Shown here: piece by piece, positions 26,542-35,574 of the stretch
How positions within the stretch are numbered: position 1 is the stretch's first letter
Layout: each line of letters starts with the position of its first letter
The notes under the pieces: generated by a model
Told to the model about the DNA's origin: nothing
The model's database searches: none
The model's input: only the letters and a program-made list of their open reading frames with translations
Assembly: GCF_026790065.1 (NCBI RefSeq)
Contig: NZ_JALAMO010000012.1
Coordinates: 62,001 to 126,000 of the forward strand
Source: Bacillus sp. N13C7
GTDB lineage: Bacteria; Bacillota; Bacilli; Bacillales; Bacillaceae
Length of the DNA stretch: 64,000 bases
Reading direction: 5' to 3'
Program-made: the position numbers and the translations under genes

Positions 26542-27405
26542 TTACTTTGCAAATCGCCGAGCCCCTGCTACGCACATGATAACGGCGATATTCACTGCCA
26601 CGAGTGCCCAGCCTACTTTCTCGTGCAGAATCACTGAGGCTAGCAAGAGCCCAAAGAAAGGCTGGAGAAGCTGCAGCTGTCCGACTGACGCAATTCCGCC
26701 TTGGGCAAGACCCCGATACCAAAACACGAAGCCGATCAGCATGCTGAATAAGGAGACATAGGCAAGACTGAGCAGCGCAGAAACGCCAATAGACGACCAT
26801 GAGTCCGGCGTAAAATAGAACGACAATGGCAGCATAAGAGGAAGCGAGAGAACGAGTGCCCAAGAGATCACCTGCCAATAGCCGAGACGTCTAGAAAGCC
26901 TGGCCCCTTCTGCATAACCAAGACCGCAAACAACGATAGAAGCCAGCATGTATGCGTCGCCAAGCGGAGATGAACCTCCCCCCTGAATCAGGGCGAAGCC
27001 TGCCACTAGCAAGCTGCCAGCAGCTGAGAATATCCAGAAGACCGGCCGGGGGCGTTCCCCTCCGTGCAGTACGCCGAAGATCGCTGTCGCAAGCGGAAGA
27101 AGCCCAATGAAGACAATCGCATGAGCGGATGTGACATACTGAAGCGCTAAGGCTGTCAGCAAAGGGAAACCGATCACCACGCCGAGCGCCACTACCAACA
27201 GTGAAATGATGTCTCTTTTGGCAGGATGCTGCTGCCGGAAGATGAGTAGGAGACATCCAGCCAATACACCAGCTATTGCAGCACGGCACACGGTGAGGAA
27301 CAATGGGTCGAAGTCCGCCACAGCCAAGCGGGTCGCTGGCAGCGAGCCGCTGAAAATGAGTACGCCTATAAAACCATTTATCCAGCCATTTGTTGTTTTG
27401 TTCAA
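26542..27405 (-). CDS. ydeK: EamA/DMT-family exporter YdeK
   Basis: About 287 residues with ten hydrophobic segments in two EamA halves (GVLIFSGSLPATRLAVADF; SLFSMLIGFVFWYRGLAQGG near the end). A TTG start at 27405 gives correct spacing to GGAGTGA; a second TTG at 27411 is too close. It is divergent from the MocR-type regulator at 27555, the typical arrangement in which the regulator controls the exporter. GC is somewhat higher than in neighbouring genes. The substrate is unknown, probably an amino acid or amine. Confidence 0.88.
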   Translation of the reverse strand: MNKTTNGWINGFIGVLIFSGSLPATRLAVADFDPLFLTVCRAAIAGVLAGCLLLIFRQQHPAKRDIISLLVVALGVVIGFPLLTALALQYVTSAHAIVFIGLLPLATAIFGVLHGGERPRPVFWIFSAAGSLLVAGFALIQGGGSSPLGDAYMLASIVVCGLGYAEGARLSRRLGYWQVISWALVLSLPLMLPLSFYFTPDSWSSIGVSALLSLAYVSLFSMLIGFVFWYRGLAQGGIASVGQLQLLQPFFGLLLASVILHEKVGWALVAVNIAVIMCVAGARRFAK

Positions 27406-27554
27406 TTGCAATCACTCCAAATATATTTCTTTTTCATGATCTGGATGTTCTTAACAAAACCAGTATCTAAGGATTACAATGACTATAAACTGAAATCGGC
27501 CTTTTATAAACAGCCAGTTTTCATAAATAAATGCATACCAGTTAGGAGAAAAAC

Positions 27555-28952
27555 GTGCAAATGGATATCACGCCTTTTTTGAATAGAAACCTGGATATTC
27601 CGCTTTATCAGCAGCTTTATCGGTATTTCAAAGAAAACATGCATCAAGGGCGTATTCAAAAAGGAATGAAGCTCCCTTCAAAAAGAATCCTGGCGAGTCA
27701 GCTTTCCATCAGTCAAACGACTGTAGAACGTGCGTATGAACAGCTTGCGGCTGAGGGCTATATCGTGAGCAAGCCAAGAAGCGGATGGTTTGCTGACTAT
27801 CATGATTCTGATGTTGCCTATCATAAAATGCCGAGCGCATCACCTTTTAAAGAAAAAGTTCAAGAAAATAAACAATGGATTGATTTTCACTATGGAAATG
27901 TAGATTCTTCTTACTTTCCTTTTTCCGCCTGGCGAAGAAGCATGGTCAATAGCTTAGACCAATATGGCGACGAGCTTTATCGGCCGGGAGATGCTTTAGG
28001 AGAGTTTGCACTAAGAACACTCATTGCGGAGTACCTGTATCAATCACGCGGTGTCCATTGTGTCCCTGAACAAGTCATCATAGGTGCCGGCAATCCTATT
28101 CTTCTGCAAATTTTGTGCCAAGTTTTTGAACCGAATATTTCCATAGGATATGAGGATCCCGGTTATCCAAGAGCACGCAAGATTTTTGAAGCCAATCGTT
28201 TGAATATACTTCCTATACCGGTTGATGATGAAGGAATCTGCATACAGAAGATCAAAGAACAGCAGCCGAACCTTGTATATGTCACGCCTTCCCATCAATT
28301 TACGCTGGGAACCATTATGACGATTAACAGAAGAATGGAGCTCCTCAAATGGGCGGCTGAAAGTCATTCATTTATCATAGAGGATGATTATGATGGGGAA
28401 TTTAGATACACAGGGCAGCCGGTTTCTTCTTTGCAGGGGCTTGACCAGCATAACCGTGTCATTTATATGGGCACTTTTTCTAAGTCTCTTCTTCCCTCGC
28501 TGCGTATCAGCTACATGATTCTTCCTTCGCCTCTTTTGAAAAAAGGCCATAAAATAACGTCCTTATATAAGCAAACGGTGTCCTGCCACAGTCAGCTGAC
28601 GCTGGCTGACTTTATAAAAAGCGGAGAGTGGCAAAAACACATCAACAGAATGAGAAAGCTTTACCGGAAAAAAAGAGCCGCTTTATTAGAGGCTGTACAA
28701 AGAGAACTGGGAAAGCATGTCAGGATTCGCGGAGAAAACTCTGGGCTTCGTATCTTACTTGACGTTTATTTGCCATTTAGTGAAAAAGAGTTGATTGAGA
28801 AGGCAAAGGAACATGGGGTGAAAATTTACCCTGTTTCACTTTCTTATAAAAACAATCCTCCTGCGAAAAGGGTCTCACTTGGATTTGCAGGAGTTTCAGA
28901 ATTCAACATACGAGAAGGCATCAAAAAACTAAAAACTGCCTGGAGGATATGA
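27555..28952 (+). CDS. ydeL: MocR/GabR-type regulator YdeL
   Basis: 465 residues. Residues 1-75 are a GntR winged helix (LPSKRILASQLSISQTTVERAYEQL). The rest is an aminotransferase-like domain with the PLP sites IIEDDYDGEFR and MGTFSKSLLPSLRISYM, where the lysine of FSKS is the Schiff-base residue. MocR proteins sense amino-compound/PLP adducts. A GTG start at 27555 fits the TAGGAGA site. Divergent from ydeK, as in B. subtilis. Confidence 0.9.
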   Translation: MQMDITPFLNRNLDIPLYQQLYRYFKENMHQGRIQKGMKLPSKRILASQLSISQTTVERAYEQLAAEGYIVSKPRSGWFADYHDSDVAYHKMPSASPFKEKVQENKQWIDFHYGNVDSSYFPFSAWRRSMVNSLDQYGDELYRPGDALGEFALRTLIAEYLYQSRGVHCVPEQVIIGAGNPILLQILCQVFEPNISIGYEDPGYPRARKIFEANRLNILPIPVDDEGICIQKIKEQQPNLVYVTPSHQFTLGTIMTINRRMELLKWAAESHSFIIEDDYDGEFRYTGQPVSSLQGLDQHNRVIYMGTFSKSLLPSLRISYMILPSPLLKKGHKITSLYKQTVSCHSQLTLADFIKSGEWQKHINRMRKLYRKKRAALLEAVQRELGKHVRIRGENSGLRILLDVYLPFSEKELIEKAKEHGVKIYPVSLSYKNNPPAKRVSLGFAGVSEFNIREGIKKLKTAWRI

Positions 28953-29175
28953 GAGGCCAGAAAGCCATTAGGGGATGATGGCTATTAAAATATCCACAGT
29001 TATGAATGACAATACTGAAGATATAAGTGCCCTCAGTCTCTAGCTCCTGATCAGTTTTGGATGTAACACTTCAGATGACAGGCGATTGATGAAGCTTTAC
29101 GTGAGATTTTTTTATTTGCTGATGTCGCAGTGATACAATAAACAAGTACACAAATGACAAAATAGAGGTGTAAGA

Positions 29176-29601
29176 ATGAAGTTAGATGAGTTTACAATCG
29201 GTCAGCTATTCAAAACGAAATCTTTAACATTAACAAAAGATGATATTATGCGGTTTGCAAGTGAATTTGACCCTCAATATATGCATGTAGATGAAGAAAA
29301 AGCGAGTAAGGGCAGATTTAATGGAATTATTGCTTCTGGCATACAAACACTGGCCATTTCTTTTAAGCTTTGGATTGAAGAAGGTTTGTATGGAGACGAT
29401 GTGATTGCCGGAACAGAAATGAATCATATGACATTCACAAAACCCGTTTATCCAGGTGATGAACTGCATACCATCGTTGAGGTGCTTGATAAGCAGCCAA
29501 AGAGAAATGGATTGGGAATCCTCACTGTATTGTTATCTACTTATAATCAAAAAGAAGAAAAAGTTTTTGAAGGTGAGTTATCGGTATTGATGAAGCAATA
29601 A
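29176..29601 (+). CDS. ydeM: MaoC-like hot-dog hydratase YdeM
   Basis: 141 residues of the MaoC dehydratase hot-dog fold. The motif FASEFDPQYMHVDEEKASKG-RFNGIIASG contains the usual catalytic Asp and His. Such enzymes hydrate enoyl-CoA or related thioesters; the substrate here is unknown. It starts after AGAGGTGTAAGA and is convergent with ydeN, sharing a hairpin. Same size as YdeM of strain 168. Confidence 0.9.
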   Translation: MKLDEFTIGQLFKTKSLTLTKDDIMRFASEFDPQYMHVDEEKASKGRFNGIIASGIQTLAISFKLWIEEGLYGDDVIAGTEMNHMTFTKPVYPGDELHTIVEVLDKQPKRNGLGILTVLLSTYNQKEEKVFEGELSVLMKQ

Positions 29602-29608
29602 CTTATAA

Positions 29609-29630
29609 GGCCCGCTTTCCTAAAGCGGGC
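29609..29630. terminator. Hairpin between ydeM and ydeN
   Basis: GCCCGCTTT, loop CCT, AAAGCGGGC: a compact stem between convergent genes, without a long T-run. Confidence 0.55.
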
Positions 29631-29660
29631 TCGATTCAAAAAGCTAATGGGTGATGGATT

Positions 29661-30233
29661 TTAGCAAGTTTCTTTTGAAAAATAAGAGGTTAACACATCA
29701 TAAACAATAGGCAAAGAAGTAAATCCCTCATCTTCTAGAAAATGACCCCCGTGCTGGACTTCATATAACGCAGCGTCAATTTGTTGTGCCAGTTCCTTGC
29801 TCCATGAGAAAGGCACAATTTGGTCATCCTTAGAAGCAATGACAGCACGGTGCTTCGCGGACTCGATGATTTTTTGATGATCAATCGATCCCTGTGTAAA
29901 TTCATCTAACATCTTTAAAGCAGGCAGTGATTTGGCAAAGCCGGAAACCAGTATGATTCCGCCAAGTTGTTTACGTAATTGAATATGTTCCAAAAATCTC
30001 AAGATGGCGGGGCATCCTAAGCTGTGCGCAACCAAATACGTATTTTCATCTAAAGTGTGTAGATAAAAAGAGAGTGTATCCAGCCAATCCTCAAGTCTTG
30101 GCTGGTGCGGATGAGGCATATTTAAAATGTCTGCTTTGACCCCATCTGCGAGCAGACGTTTTTTCAGCCAAGGGAACCAATGGTTTGTTGAGGATGCTCT
30201 GTAGCCATGAATGATATAGACTTGTTTTGTCAT
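29661..30233 (-). CDS. ydeN: RBBP9/YdeN-family alpha/beta hydrolase
   Basis: 190 residues. The oxyanion strand is YIIHGYRASSTNHWFPWL, the nucleophile lies in VAHSLGCPAI (Ser 71), the acid in ASKDDQIVPF and the histidine in VQHGGHFLED, so the triad is complete. This is the serine hydrolase family of YdeN and human RBBP9; the physiological substrate is not established. The start at 30233 is preceded by TTAGGAGAAAAAA. Convergent with ydeM. Confidence 0.92.
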   Translation of the reverse strand: MTKQVYIIHGYRASSTNHWFPWLKKRLLADGVKADILNMPHPHQPRLEDWLDTLSFYLHTLDENTYLVAHSLGCPAILRFLEHIQLRKQLGGIILVSGFAKSLPALKMLDEFTQGSIDHQKIIESAKHRAVIASKDDQIVPFSWSKELAQQIDAALYEVQHGGHFLEDEGFTSLPIVYDVLTSYFSKETC

Positions 30234-30315
30234 TTTTTTCTCCTAACGACTATTTTCATTCAGTATAAAATTCCTCTCTTTGGGAAACAAGTACGCACTT
30301 TTTTGTAAGTGGCTT

Positions 30316-30645
30316 TTACTTATGAGACATTCCTTGTGCCATTCCCCACTTACACATTTCATCTATAAGGGGATACAAAGACAGCCCTCTGGCAGATAAC
30401 GAATACTCCACTTTCAGTGGGGTTTGAGAAACCTCAGACCGATGAATAAGACCGTCGGTTTGCAATTCCTTAAGCTGTGCGCTTAACATTTTATGGGTGA
30501 TGAAGGGCATAGCCCGTTTCAGCTCGCCGTATCTCATCGTTTTTTCACACCCTAACTCATAGAGAATTCTCATTTTCCATTTGCCTCCTATCAGAGATAA
30601 GGTGTATTCAAATGGGGCTTGTTTACTGCGGCATAGGCTATTCAT
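30316..30645 (-). CDS. ydzF: HxlR-family regulator YdzF
   Basis: 109 residues from ATG 30645 behind AAAGGAGGTTTGATTACA; the longer frame to 30777 is rejected. HxlR winged helix: CPFEYTLSLIGGKWKMRILY-type opening (FEYTLSLIGGKWKMRILYEL), MLSAQLKELQTDGLIHR and VEYSLSARG. The usual N-terminal cysteine is present at residue 5 (MNSLC), so thiol or electrophile sensing is possible. It follows ydeN on the same strand order as in B. subtilis. Confidence 0.9.
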   Translation of the reverse strand: MNSLCRSKQAPFEYTLSLIGGKWKMRILYELGCEKTMRYGELKRAMPFITHKMLSAQLKELQTDGLIHRSEVSQTPLKVEYSLSARGLSLYPLIDEMCKWGMAQGMSHK

Positions 30646-30704
30646 TGTAATCAAACCTCCTTTTGTAAGTATAATAACAGAATAAATCAGGAATTTCGGT
30701 GCGG

Positions 30705-30780
30705 TGTTGAAGTTTGAGGGGCCTGGCGGGTAAATCTGAGGCGGCTTACGTTCTCTCGGCTGCGAACATGAAACCAAGGA
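30705..30780 (+). repeat. Possible weak tRNA-Leu scar (scar 6)
   Basis: GTTTGAGGGGCCTGGCGGGT, then AAAT, later GTTCTCTCGGCTGCGAAC and AAACCAAGG. The order of pieces is that of trnS-Leu2 plus terminator, but identity is low. I regard it as tentative. Confidence 0.35.
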
Positions 30781-31029
30781 TCTTGCTTGATTGGCCAGGG
30801 CTGAAGCTTAATCTGTCAGAGCTTGAACCACATGATATTTGTGACGTGATCCACAATCTGAACTGAAAGGGCGATTGCTCAACAGGCTGCATGGCACACT
30901 GAATGTTATAAGTCAAAGAGGGTTATCTTACTGTTAATTACTTTATTTGAAAAAACCGATGTTTTTAGCTGAAAATATCTATTATGGTATAGTTAAATAT
31001 AACGAAATATTTGAGAAATGAGGAATGGT

Positions 31030-31902
31030 ATGAATACAGTCAAAAAACATAAAAAATCTAAAGCGAAAATGATTCTGCAAGTCATTATGGTTGTGATCGG
31101 AGGAATTATAGCGGCATATGGACTGGAAACAGTGCTCATTCCAAACAGTGTCTCTGATGGAGGGGTGACTGGTCTTAGCATCGTTGGTTCACAACTATTC
31201 AATCTGCCGCTGGGGATTCTGATTGCTGTGATCAACATTCCGTTTGTGTGGTTAGGATATAAGCAAATTGGGAAAAACTTTGCGTTATTATCCATTATCG
31301 GAATCATATCGCTTGCCGCGGGGACAAGCTTTTTCCACCACACACCCGCTATCATTGAAGGAGATACCTTGTTAATCACCGTAGTCGGCGGGATTATCCT
31401 TGGATTCGGAATGGGGTTAGCGCTGCGTAATGGCGGCGCGTTAGATGGAATTGATATGCTTGCTGTGCTATTATCCAGAAAACTGCCATTTGGAACGAGC
31501 GATCTTATCTTATTCTTAAACCTTTTTGTATTTATTTTTGTATCCATAGTATTTGGCTTGCAAGGGGCGTTGCTTTCAGTCATTGCTTACTACATTGCCT
31601 CCAAAGTCATTCATGTCGTTGAGGAAGGTTTAAGCGGTTCTAAAACCTTTCAAATTATTACCTCCGAACCTGAATTAATGGTAGAGACCATACGTGATCA
31701 ATTGGGCCGAAGCGCAACATATAAAGAAGCTTACGGGGGGTTTTCCCACGAGAAATTTAAAGAAATCACATGTGTCATCAACCGCTTAGAAGAAACCAAA
31801 CTAAAGGAAATTATTAATGATATCGATAAATCTGCCTTTGTTACCGTATATGACGTCGCTGAGGTAAAGGGCAGCAATTTTAGAAACCTGAATAATCATT
31901 AG
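31030..31902 (+). CDS. ydeO: YitT/DUF161-family membrane protein YdeO
   Basis: 290 residues from ATG 31030, because TGAGGA fits it better than the in-frame ATG 31018. Five or six membrane segments (residues 15-170; NSVSDGGVTGLSIVG and LRNGGALDGIDMLAVLLSRK are YitT signatures). A cytoplasmic DUF2179 domain follows from about residue 205 (TSEPELMVETIRDQLGRS to VTVYDVAEVKG). Function is unknown; transport is assumed. Same length as YdeO of strain 168. An ATACCAA-type terminator follows. Confidence 0.9.
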   Translation: MNTVKKHKKSKAKMILQVIMVVIGGIIAAYGLETVLIPNSVSDGGVTGLSIVGSQLFNLPLGILIAVINIPFVWLGYKQIGKNFALLSIIGIISLAAGTSFFHHTPAIIEGDTLLITVVGGIILGFGMGLALRNGGALDGIDMLAVLLSRKLPFGTSDLILFLNLFVFIFVSIVFGLQGALLSVIAYYIASKVIHVVEEGLSGSKTFQIITSEPELMVETIRDQLGRSATYKEAYGGFSHEKFKEITCVINRLEETKLKEIINDIDKSAFVTVYDVAEVKGSNFRNLNNH

Positions 31903-31953
31903 AAAATTTTCGCCACCATCTATTTTGGACATGTCATCATGAGTCGTATCATA

Positions 31954-31989
31954 GAAATACCAAGGGTTTTGCGCTCTTGGTATTTTTAT
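31954..31989 (+). terminator. Terminator of ydeO
   Basis: AAATACCAAGGG, loop, CTCTTGGTATTT then TTA. The arms match the trnS terminator. Confidence 0.8.
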
Positions 31990-32334
31990 GTTTGAAGACA
32001 TTTCCGTCTCATCTACCAGTTTACATGTTGTTTCAATTTTAATGTGTAAATGGAGCAGCTTTGACAATGGATATCGGTAAATAATGTAGGGGTCTCATCA
32101 GGAGGTTGATATGAAGGAATTATAAATATTTGATGTTCCAAATATAAGGGATTGTTTATATAAATAAAAGCTTATATAATGGCAGTGGCTAAGGAAACGC
32201 GGGGAGATACTCAGGTTTTCGTTTTCGGCGTTTTGATACTTAAGATAAACGGAGCGCTGCATATAGAGACGTATAATCATTTGGCGTATAGATGACGATT
32301 TGGTTATATATTGATTTGTGAAGGAGGAGTACAT
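31990..32334. other. Upstream region of aseR
   Basis: Holds a strong ribosome binding site AGGAGGTTGAT before a four-codon frame (MKEL, stop) at 32111, probably the start of a lost gene. An inverted repeat TTATATAA...TTATATAA lies at 32156-32179. The region just before aseR should contain its promoter, but I cannot fix it. ydeP-ydeS of strain 168 are absent here. Confidence 0.4.
32156..32179. promoter_or_regulatory. Inverted repeat upstream of aseR
   Basis: Two perfect 8-base palindromic arms, TTATATAA, separated by eight bases. AT-rich dyads of this form are typical ArsR-family operators, but the site is about 155 bases before the start codon. Confidence 0.35.
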
Positions 32335-32670
32335 ATGACGATTGACGTTGCTGCGATGACTCGCTGTTTAAAAACACTAAGTGATCAAACAAGGCTTATG
32401 ATGATGACATTATTTCTTGAAAAAGAATATTGTGTCTGTCAATTGGTTGAGATGTTCGACATGAGCCAGCCCGCCATAAGCCAGCATTTGCGAAAATTAA
32501 AGAACGCAGGATTTGTGAACGAGGACAGAAGAGGGCAATGGCGTTATTATTCAATAAACAGATCATGTCCTGAGTTTGATACATTGCAATTTCTTTTACA
32601 GCAAATCGATCAGGAGGACAAATGGTTAACTCACATCAAACAAAAGGAAACTCAAGCGTGTTGCCAGTAA
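32335..32670 (+). CDS. aseR: ArsR-family arsenic-responsive repressor AseR
   Basis: 111 residues from ATG 32335 after AAGGAGGAGTACAT. Winged helix with the metalloid-binding pair CVC at Cys 33 and Cys 35 ([11 protein letters not shown]) directly before the recognition helix ([18 protein letters not shown]), the classic ArsR As(III) site. Two extra cysteines end the protein (QACCQ). It is followed after 12 bases by the arsenite pump gene, so it is the operon repressor released by As(III). Corresponds to ydeT/aseR of B. subtilis. Confidence 0.92.
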   Translation: MTIDVAAMTRCLKTLSDQTRLMMMTLFLEKEYCVCQLVEMFDMSQPAISQHLRKLKNAGFVNEDRRGQWRYYSINRSCPEFDTLQFLLQQIDQEDKWLTHIKQKETQACCQ

Positions 32671-32682
32671 GGAGGCATTAGA

Positions 32683-33990
32683 TTGACTTCAGTCATTTTG
32701 GCTTTATTTATCTTTTTATTCACTTTAGTCTTGGTAATATGGCAGCCGAGAAACTTGTCTATAGGGTGGTCAGCCTGCGGAGGAGCTGTTTTGGCTCTAA
32801 TAGCTGGAGTTGTCAGTTTTCAAGATGTATTAACGGTGACAGGCATTGTTTGGAATGCGACATTGGCTTTTGTGGCTATCATTATTATCTCATTAATCCT
32901 CGATAACATCGGTTTCTTTGAATGGGCAGCGCTTCATATGGCGAAGGCTGCAAAAGGAAACGGTGTGCGCATGTTCGTTTATGTATCAATATTAGGGGCG
33001 GTAGTCGCTGCTTTATTTGCAAATGATGGTGCAGCTCTTATATTGACACCAATTGTATTAGCGATGGTCAGAGCTTTAAACTTCAATGAAAAATTGGTTT
33101 TTCCTTTTATCATTGCCAGCGGGTTTATTGCAGATACGACCTCGCTTCCGTTAGTAGTGAGCAATTTGGTTAACATCGTTTCAGCAGATTATTTTCATAT
33201 TACGTTTATTGATTATGCATCCAGAATGATTGTCCCGAACTTGTTTTCGTTATTCGCGAGTATCATTGTACTGTACCTTTTCTTCAGAAAAAGCATACCA
33301 AAACGTTATGAGCTGACTGAGGTGAAAAAACCTGTAGAAGCCATAAAAGATCAATACATGTTCAAGCTGTCATGGTATATCTTAGGACTTCTGTTAGTTG
33401 GATACTTTGCAAGTGAATTCTTATCGATCCCTGTTTCAGTGGTAGCAGGGATCATTGCAATCTTTTTCTTAATGGCTGCAAAAAAGAGTCCGGCCGTTCA
33501 TACCAAAAAAGTGCTGAAAGAAGCGCCGTGGGCTATCGTGTTCTTCTCAATTGGCATGTATGTTGTTGTGTATGGTGTCCGAAATGCTGGATTGACAGAT
33601 GTCCTTTCAGATGTGATTCAAGCCATGGCTGATCATGGATTATTTGCAGGTACGGTTGGAATGGGCTTTATCGCGGCGATTCTTTCTTCCGTTATGAATA
33701 ACCTGCCGACTGTCATGATTGATGCATTGGCCATTGCCGGCACAGATACACATGGAATGATGAGAGAAGCGCTCATATACGCAAATGTCATCGGCTCAGA
33801 TTTAGGACCTAAAATAACGCCGATTGGTTCCTTGGCGACACTATTATGGCTCCATGTCCTGTCACAAAAAGGTGTGAAGATTTCTTGGGGCACATACTTT
33901 AAAACAGGAATCATTCTCACAATCCCAACATTATTGATTACACTTGTCGGCCTGTATCTTTGGCTGATGATCATCCATTCATGTTCTTAA
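32683..33990 (+). CDS. aseA: ArsB-type arsenite efflux pump AseA
   Basis: 435 residues from a TTG start behind AAGGAGG. Twelve predicted membrane segments and the ArsB/NhaD family motifs ([51 protein letters not shown]). It exports arsenite using the proton motive force. It sits between aseR and arsC with short spacers, a three-gene resistance operon. Strain 168 has aseR-aseA at this place but, as I recall, no arsC. Confidence 0.93.
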   Translation: MTSVILALFIFLFTLVLVIWQPRNLSIGWSACGGAVLALIAGVVSFQDVLTVTGIVWNATLAFVAIIIISLILDNIGFFEWAALHMAKAAKGNGVRMFVYVSILGAVVAALFANDGAALILTPIVLAMVRALNFNEKLVFPFIIASGFIADTTSLPLVVSNLVNIVSADYFHITFIDYASRMIVPNLFSLFASIIVLYLFFRKSIPKRYELTEVKKPVEAIKDQYMFKLSWYILGLLLVGYFASEFLSIPVSVVAGIIAIFFLMAAKKSPAVHTKKVLKEAPWAIVFFSIGMYVVVYGVRNAGLTDVLSDVIQAMADHGLFAGTVGMGFIAAILSSVMNNLPTVMIDALAIAGTDTHGMMREALIYANVIGSDLGPKITPIGSLATLLWLHVLSQKGVKISWGTYFKTGIILTIPTLLITLVGLYLWLMIIHSCS

Positions 33991-34005
33991 AAGGAGAAGA
34001 TAGAC

Positions 34006-34425
34006 ATGTCAAAGAAAACAATTTACTTTTTATGCACTGGTAACTCCTGCCGCAGCCAAATGGCTGAAGGATGGGGGAAAAAATACCTTGGAGACAAGTG
34101 GAACGTGCACAGCGCAGGAATCGAGGCTCATGGCTTAAACCCTCATGCCGTCAAAGCAATGAAGGAAGCAGGGATTGATATTTCCGACCAAACCTCAGAT
34201 ATCATTGATCCGAACATTTTAAACAATGCTGATTTGGTTGTTACCCTCTGCGGTGATGCAGCTGACAAATGCCCAGTGACACCTCCGCATGTAAAACGCG
34301 AGCACTGGGGATTTGATGATCCTGCAAAAGCACAAGGAACAGATGAAGAAAAATGGGCGTTTTTCCAAAGAGTCCGTGATGAAATTGGAGACCGCTTAAA
34401 ACAGTTTGCTGAAACTGGGGAATAA
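34006..34425 (+). CDS. arsC: Thioredoxin-coupled arsenate reductase ArsC
   Basis: 139 residues. The P-loop CTGNSCR (Cys 10 to Arg 16) and the redox pair Cys 82 and Cys 89 ([10 protein letters not shown]) are at the positions of the plasmid pI258 ArsC. It reduces arsenate to arsenite by a triple-cysteine relay, handing the product to AseA. It starts after AAAGGAGAAGATAG, 15 bases behind aseA. The only arsC I know in strain 168 is in the skin element, so its presence here is an acquisition or an ancestral trait lost there. Confidence 0.94.
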   Translation: MSKKTIYFLCTGNSCRSQMAEGWGKKYLGDKWNVHSAGIEAHGLNPHAVKAMKEAGIDISDQTSDIIDPNILNNADLVVTLCGDAADKCPVTPPHVKREHWGFDDPAKAQGTDEEKWAFFQRVRDEIGDRLKQFAETGE

Positions 34426-34432
34426 GACTCAG

Positions 34433-34490
34433 AAGAAAATTGATGGTCCATCAATGTGTTGTTCAACAGGTGTCTGTAGGCTTAGTGCAG
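34433..34490 (+). pseudogene. Possible ArsD N-terminal remnant
   Basis: Directly after arsC one frame reads KKIDGPSMCCSTGVCRLSAD. ArsD arsenic chaperones begin with the same arrangement (DPAMCCSTGVCG). The rest of the frame is unlike ArsD and the following sequence is a terminator, so only about 20 codons could survive. The motif is specific but short. Confidence 0.4.
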
Positions 34491-34507
34491 ACACCTGTTT
34501 TTTTATT
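34466..34507 (+). terminator. Terminator of the ars operon
   Basis: ACAGGTGTCTG, loop, CAGACACCTGT followed by T7, a perfect 11-bp stem. Confidence 0.9.
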
Positions 34508-34603
34508 CTACTTGAAGGAAAGTTATTTAGCTTAGAGAAAGGAAAATTAATTTTGTTAACAGAATTTGAAGGGGGAAGATGTTACAAAGGGGTTGTCTGT
34601 TTG

Positions 34604-35366
34604 CAGGAACTAATAAAATCCAAATATAACAGCTTGAAACATTTTGTCCTACATTTGTCTATTCAATATTAGACCAAACCATTCCGGGAGCTATTTATGT
34701 AGATAACCAAACATTCCCTAGATGTTTTTTGTAGGGACTGAATCAGGCATTTATTTTGTTGCGGGAGAAGAGGGGAATCAAGTTTTTAATGATTTCATTG
34801 CTGAATATTATGAAAAACAAAGGAATTCAACAAAGAGATTTACCCTTTTTTCTTCTAACGATACATGGGATAGCGTGATGAAAACAATACTGAGAGACGA
34901 CTTTAATCAAATAAGAAGAGCTGCATTTTCTTTTCAGCCAAAACCTTCGAAAACGGCTTTTCAGCTGCCAAAGGGGCTAGTGTTAAAAAGAATAGACGAA
35001 GACATCATTTCAAACAGTACAGCGTTTAACAGCGCTTATTACGAGGAGTATTGGAATTCTGCCACGCATTTTTTGGGAAATGGCTTTGGATTTGCCGTCG
35101 TACACGGCGATCATGTTGTTAGTGAGTGTACTTCTATCTTTTTAGGAAACAATCGAGCAGAAATGGATATCTATACACTTGAAGAATATAGAGGCATGGG
35201 CTTAGCTTATTGTGCAGGAAGTAAGTTTATAGAATATGGTCTGGAAAATGGGGTGACTCCTAGCTGGGATTGTGATGTTTGCAACAATTCGTCTATTACA
35301 TTGGCAGCTAAATTAGGCTTTAATACTCTATTTACTTTTCTGGATAATCGTAATGAAAGAACCTAA
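34604..35366 (+). pseudogene. ydfB: GNAT acetyltransferase YdfB, two frameshifts near the 5' end
   Basis: The long frame from 34722 (FFVGTESGIYFVAG to FTFLDNRNERT) carries the acetyl-CoA motif EMDIYTLEEYRGMGLAYCAG of a GNAT_acetyltran protein. Its N-terminus continues upstream in two other frames: LQELIKSKYNSLKHF (34604-34648) and CPTFVYSILDQTIPGAIYVD, then NQTFPRC (to about 34728). The joints are at short T runs (four where five, and six where seven, would keep the frame). Either the gene is dead or the consensus has lost two T. The direction and neighbours match ydfB. Confidence 0.7.
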
Positions 35367-35518
35367 AAAAGGTTCTTTTTTTCATTAAGAAGGAGAAATA
35401 TAAAAACCTTGCGGATTGTTCGACCTGAAACTCGGTTAATGTTTTGAAAATGAAATGATAAACAATAAATACACATCAATGGCTTGTTGTTTTTAGCTAA
35501 AAAGGTGAAATGACTGTG

Positions 35519-35554
35519 TTGACTCTTACCTTCGAGGATACCTTAGTATAAGAG
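35519..35554 (+). promoter_or_regulatory. MerR-type promoter before the TipA-like regulator
   Basis: TTGACT (35519-35524) and TAGTAT (35544-35549) are separated by 19 bp, the long spacer typical of MerR-family control. The inverted repeat CTCTTA/TAAGAG (35523-35528 and 35549-35554) frames it. Autoregulation is likely. Confidence 0.55.
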
Positions 35555-35574
35555 CATGGAAAGGGGGAATTGAA

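Noticed and set aside
26891..27415. Minus-strand ORF of 174 aa inside ydeK
   Set aside because: Cys/Arg-rich out-of-frame reading of a GC-richer membrane gene; ydeK frame shows the EamA pattern.
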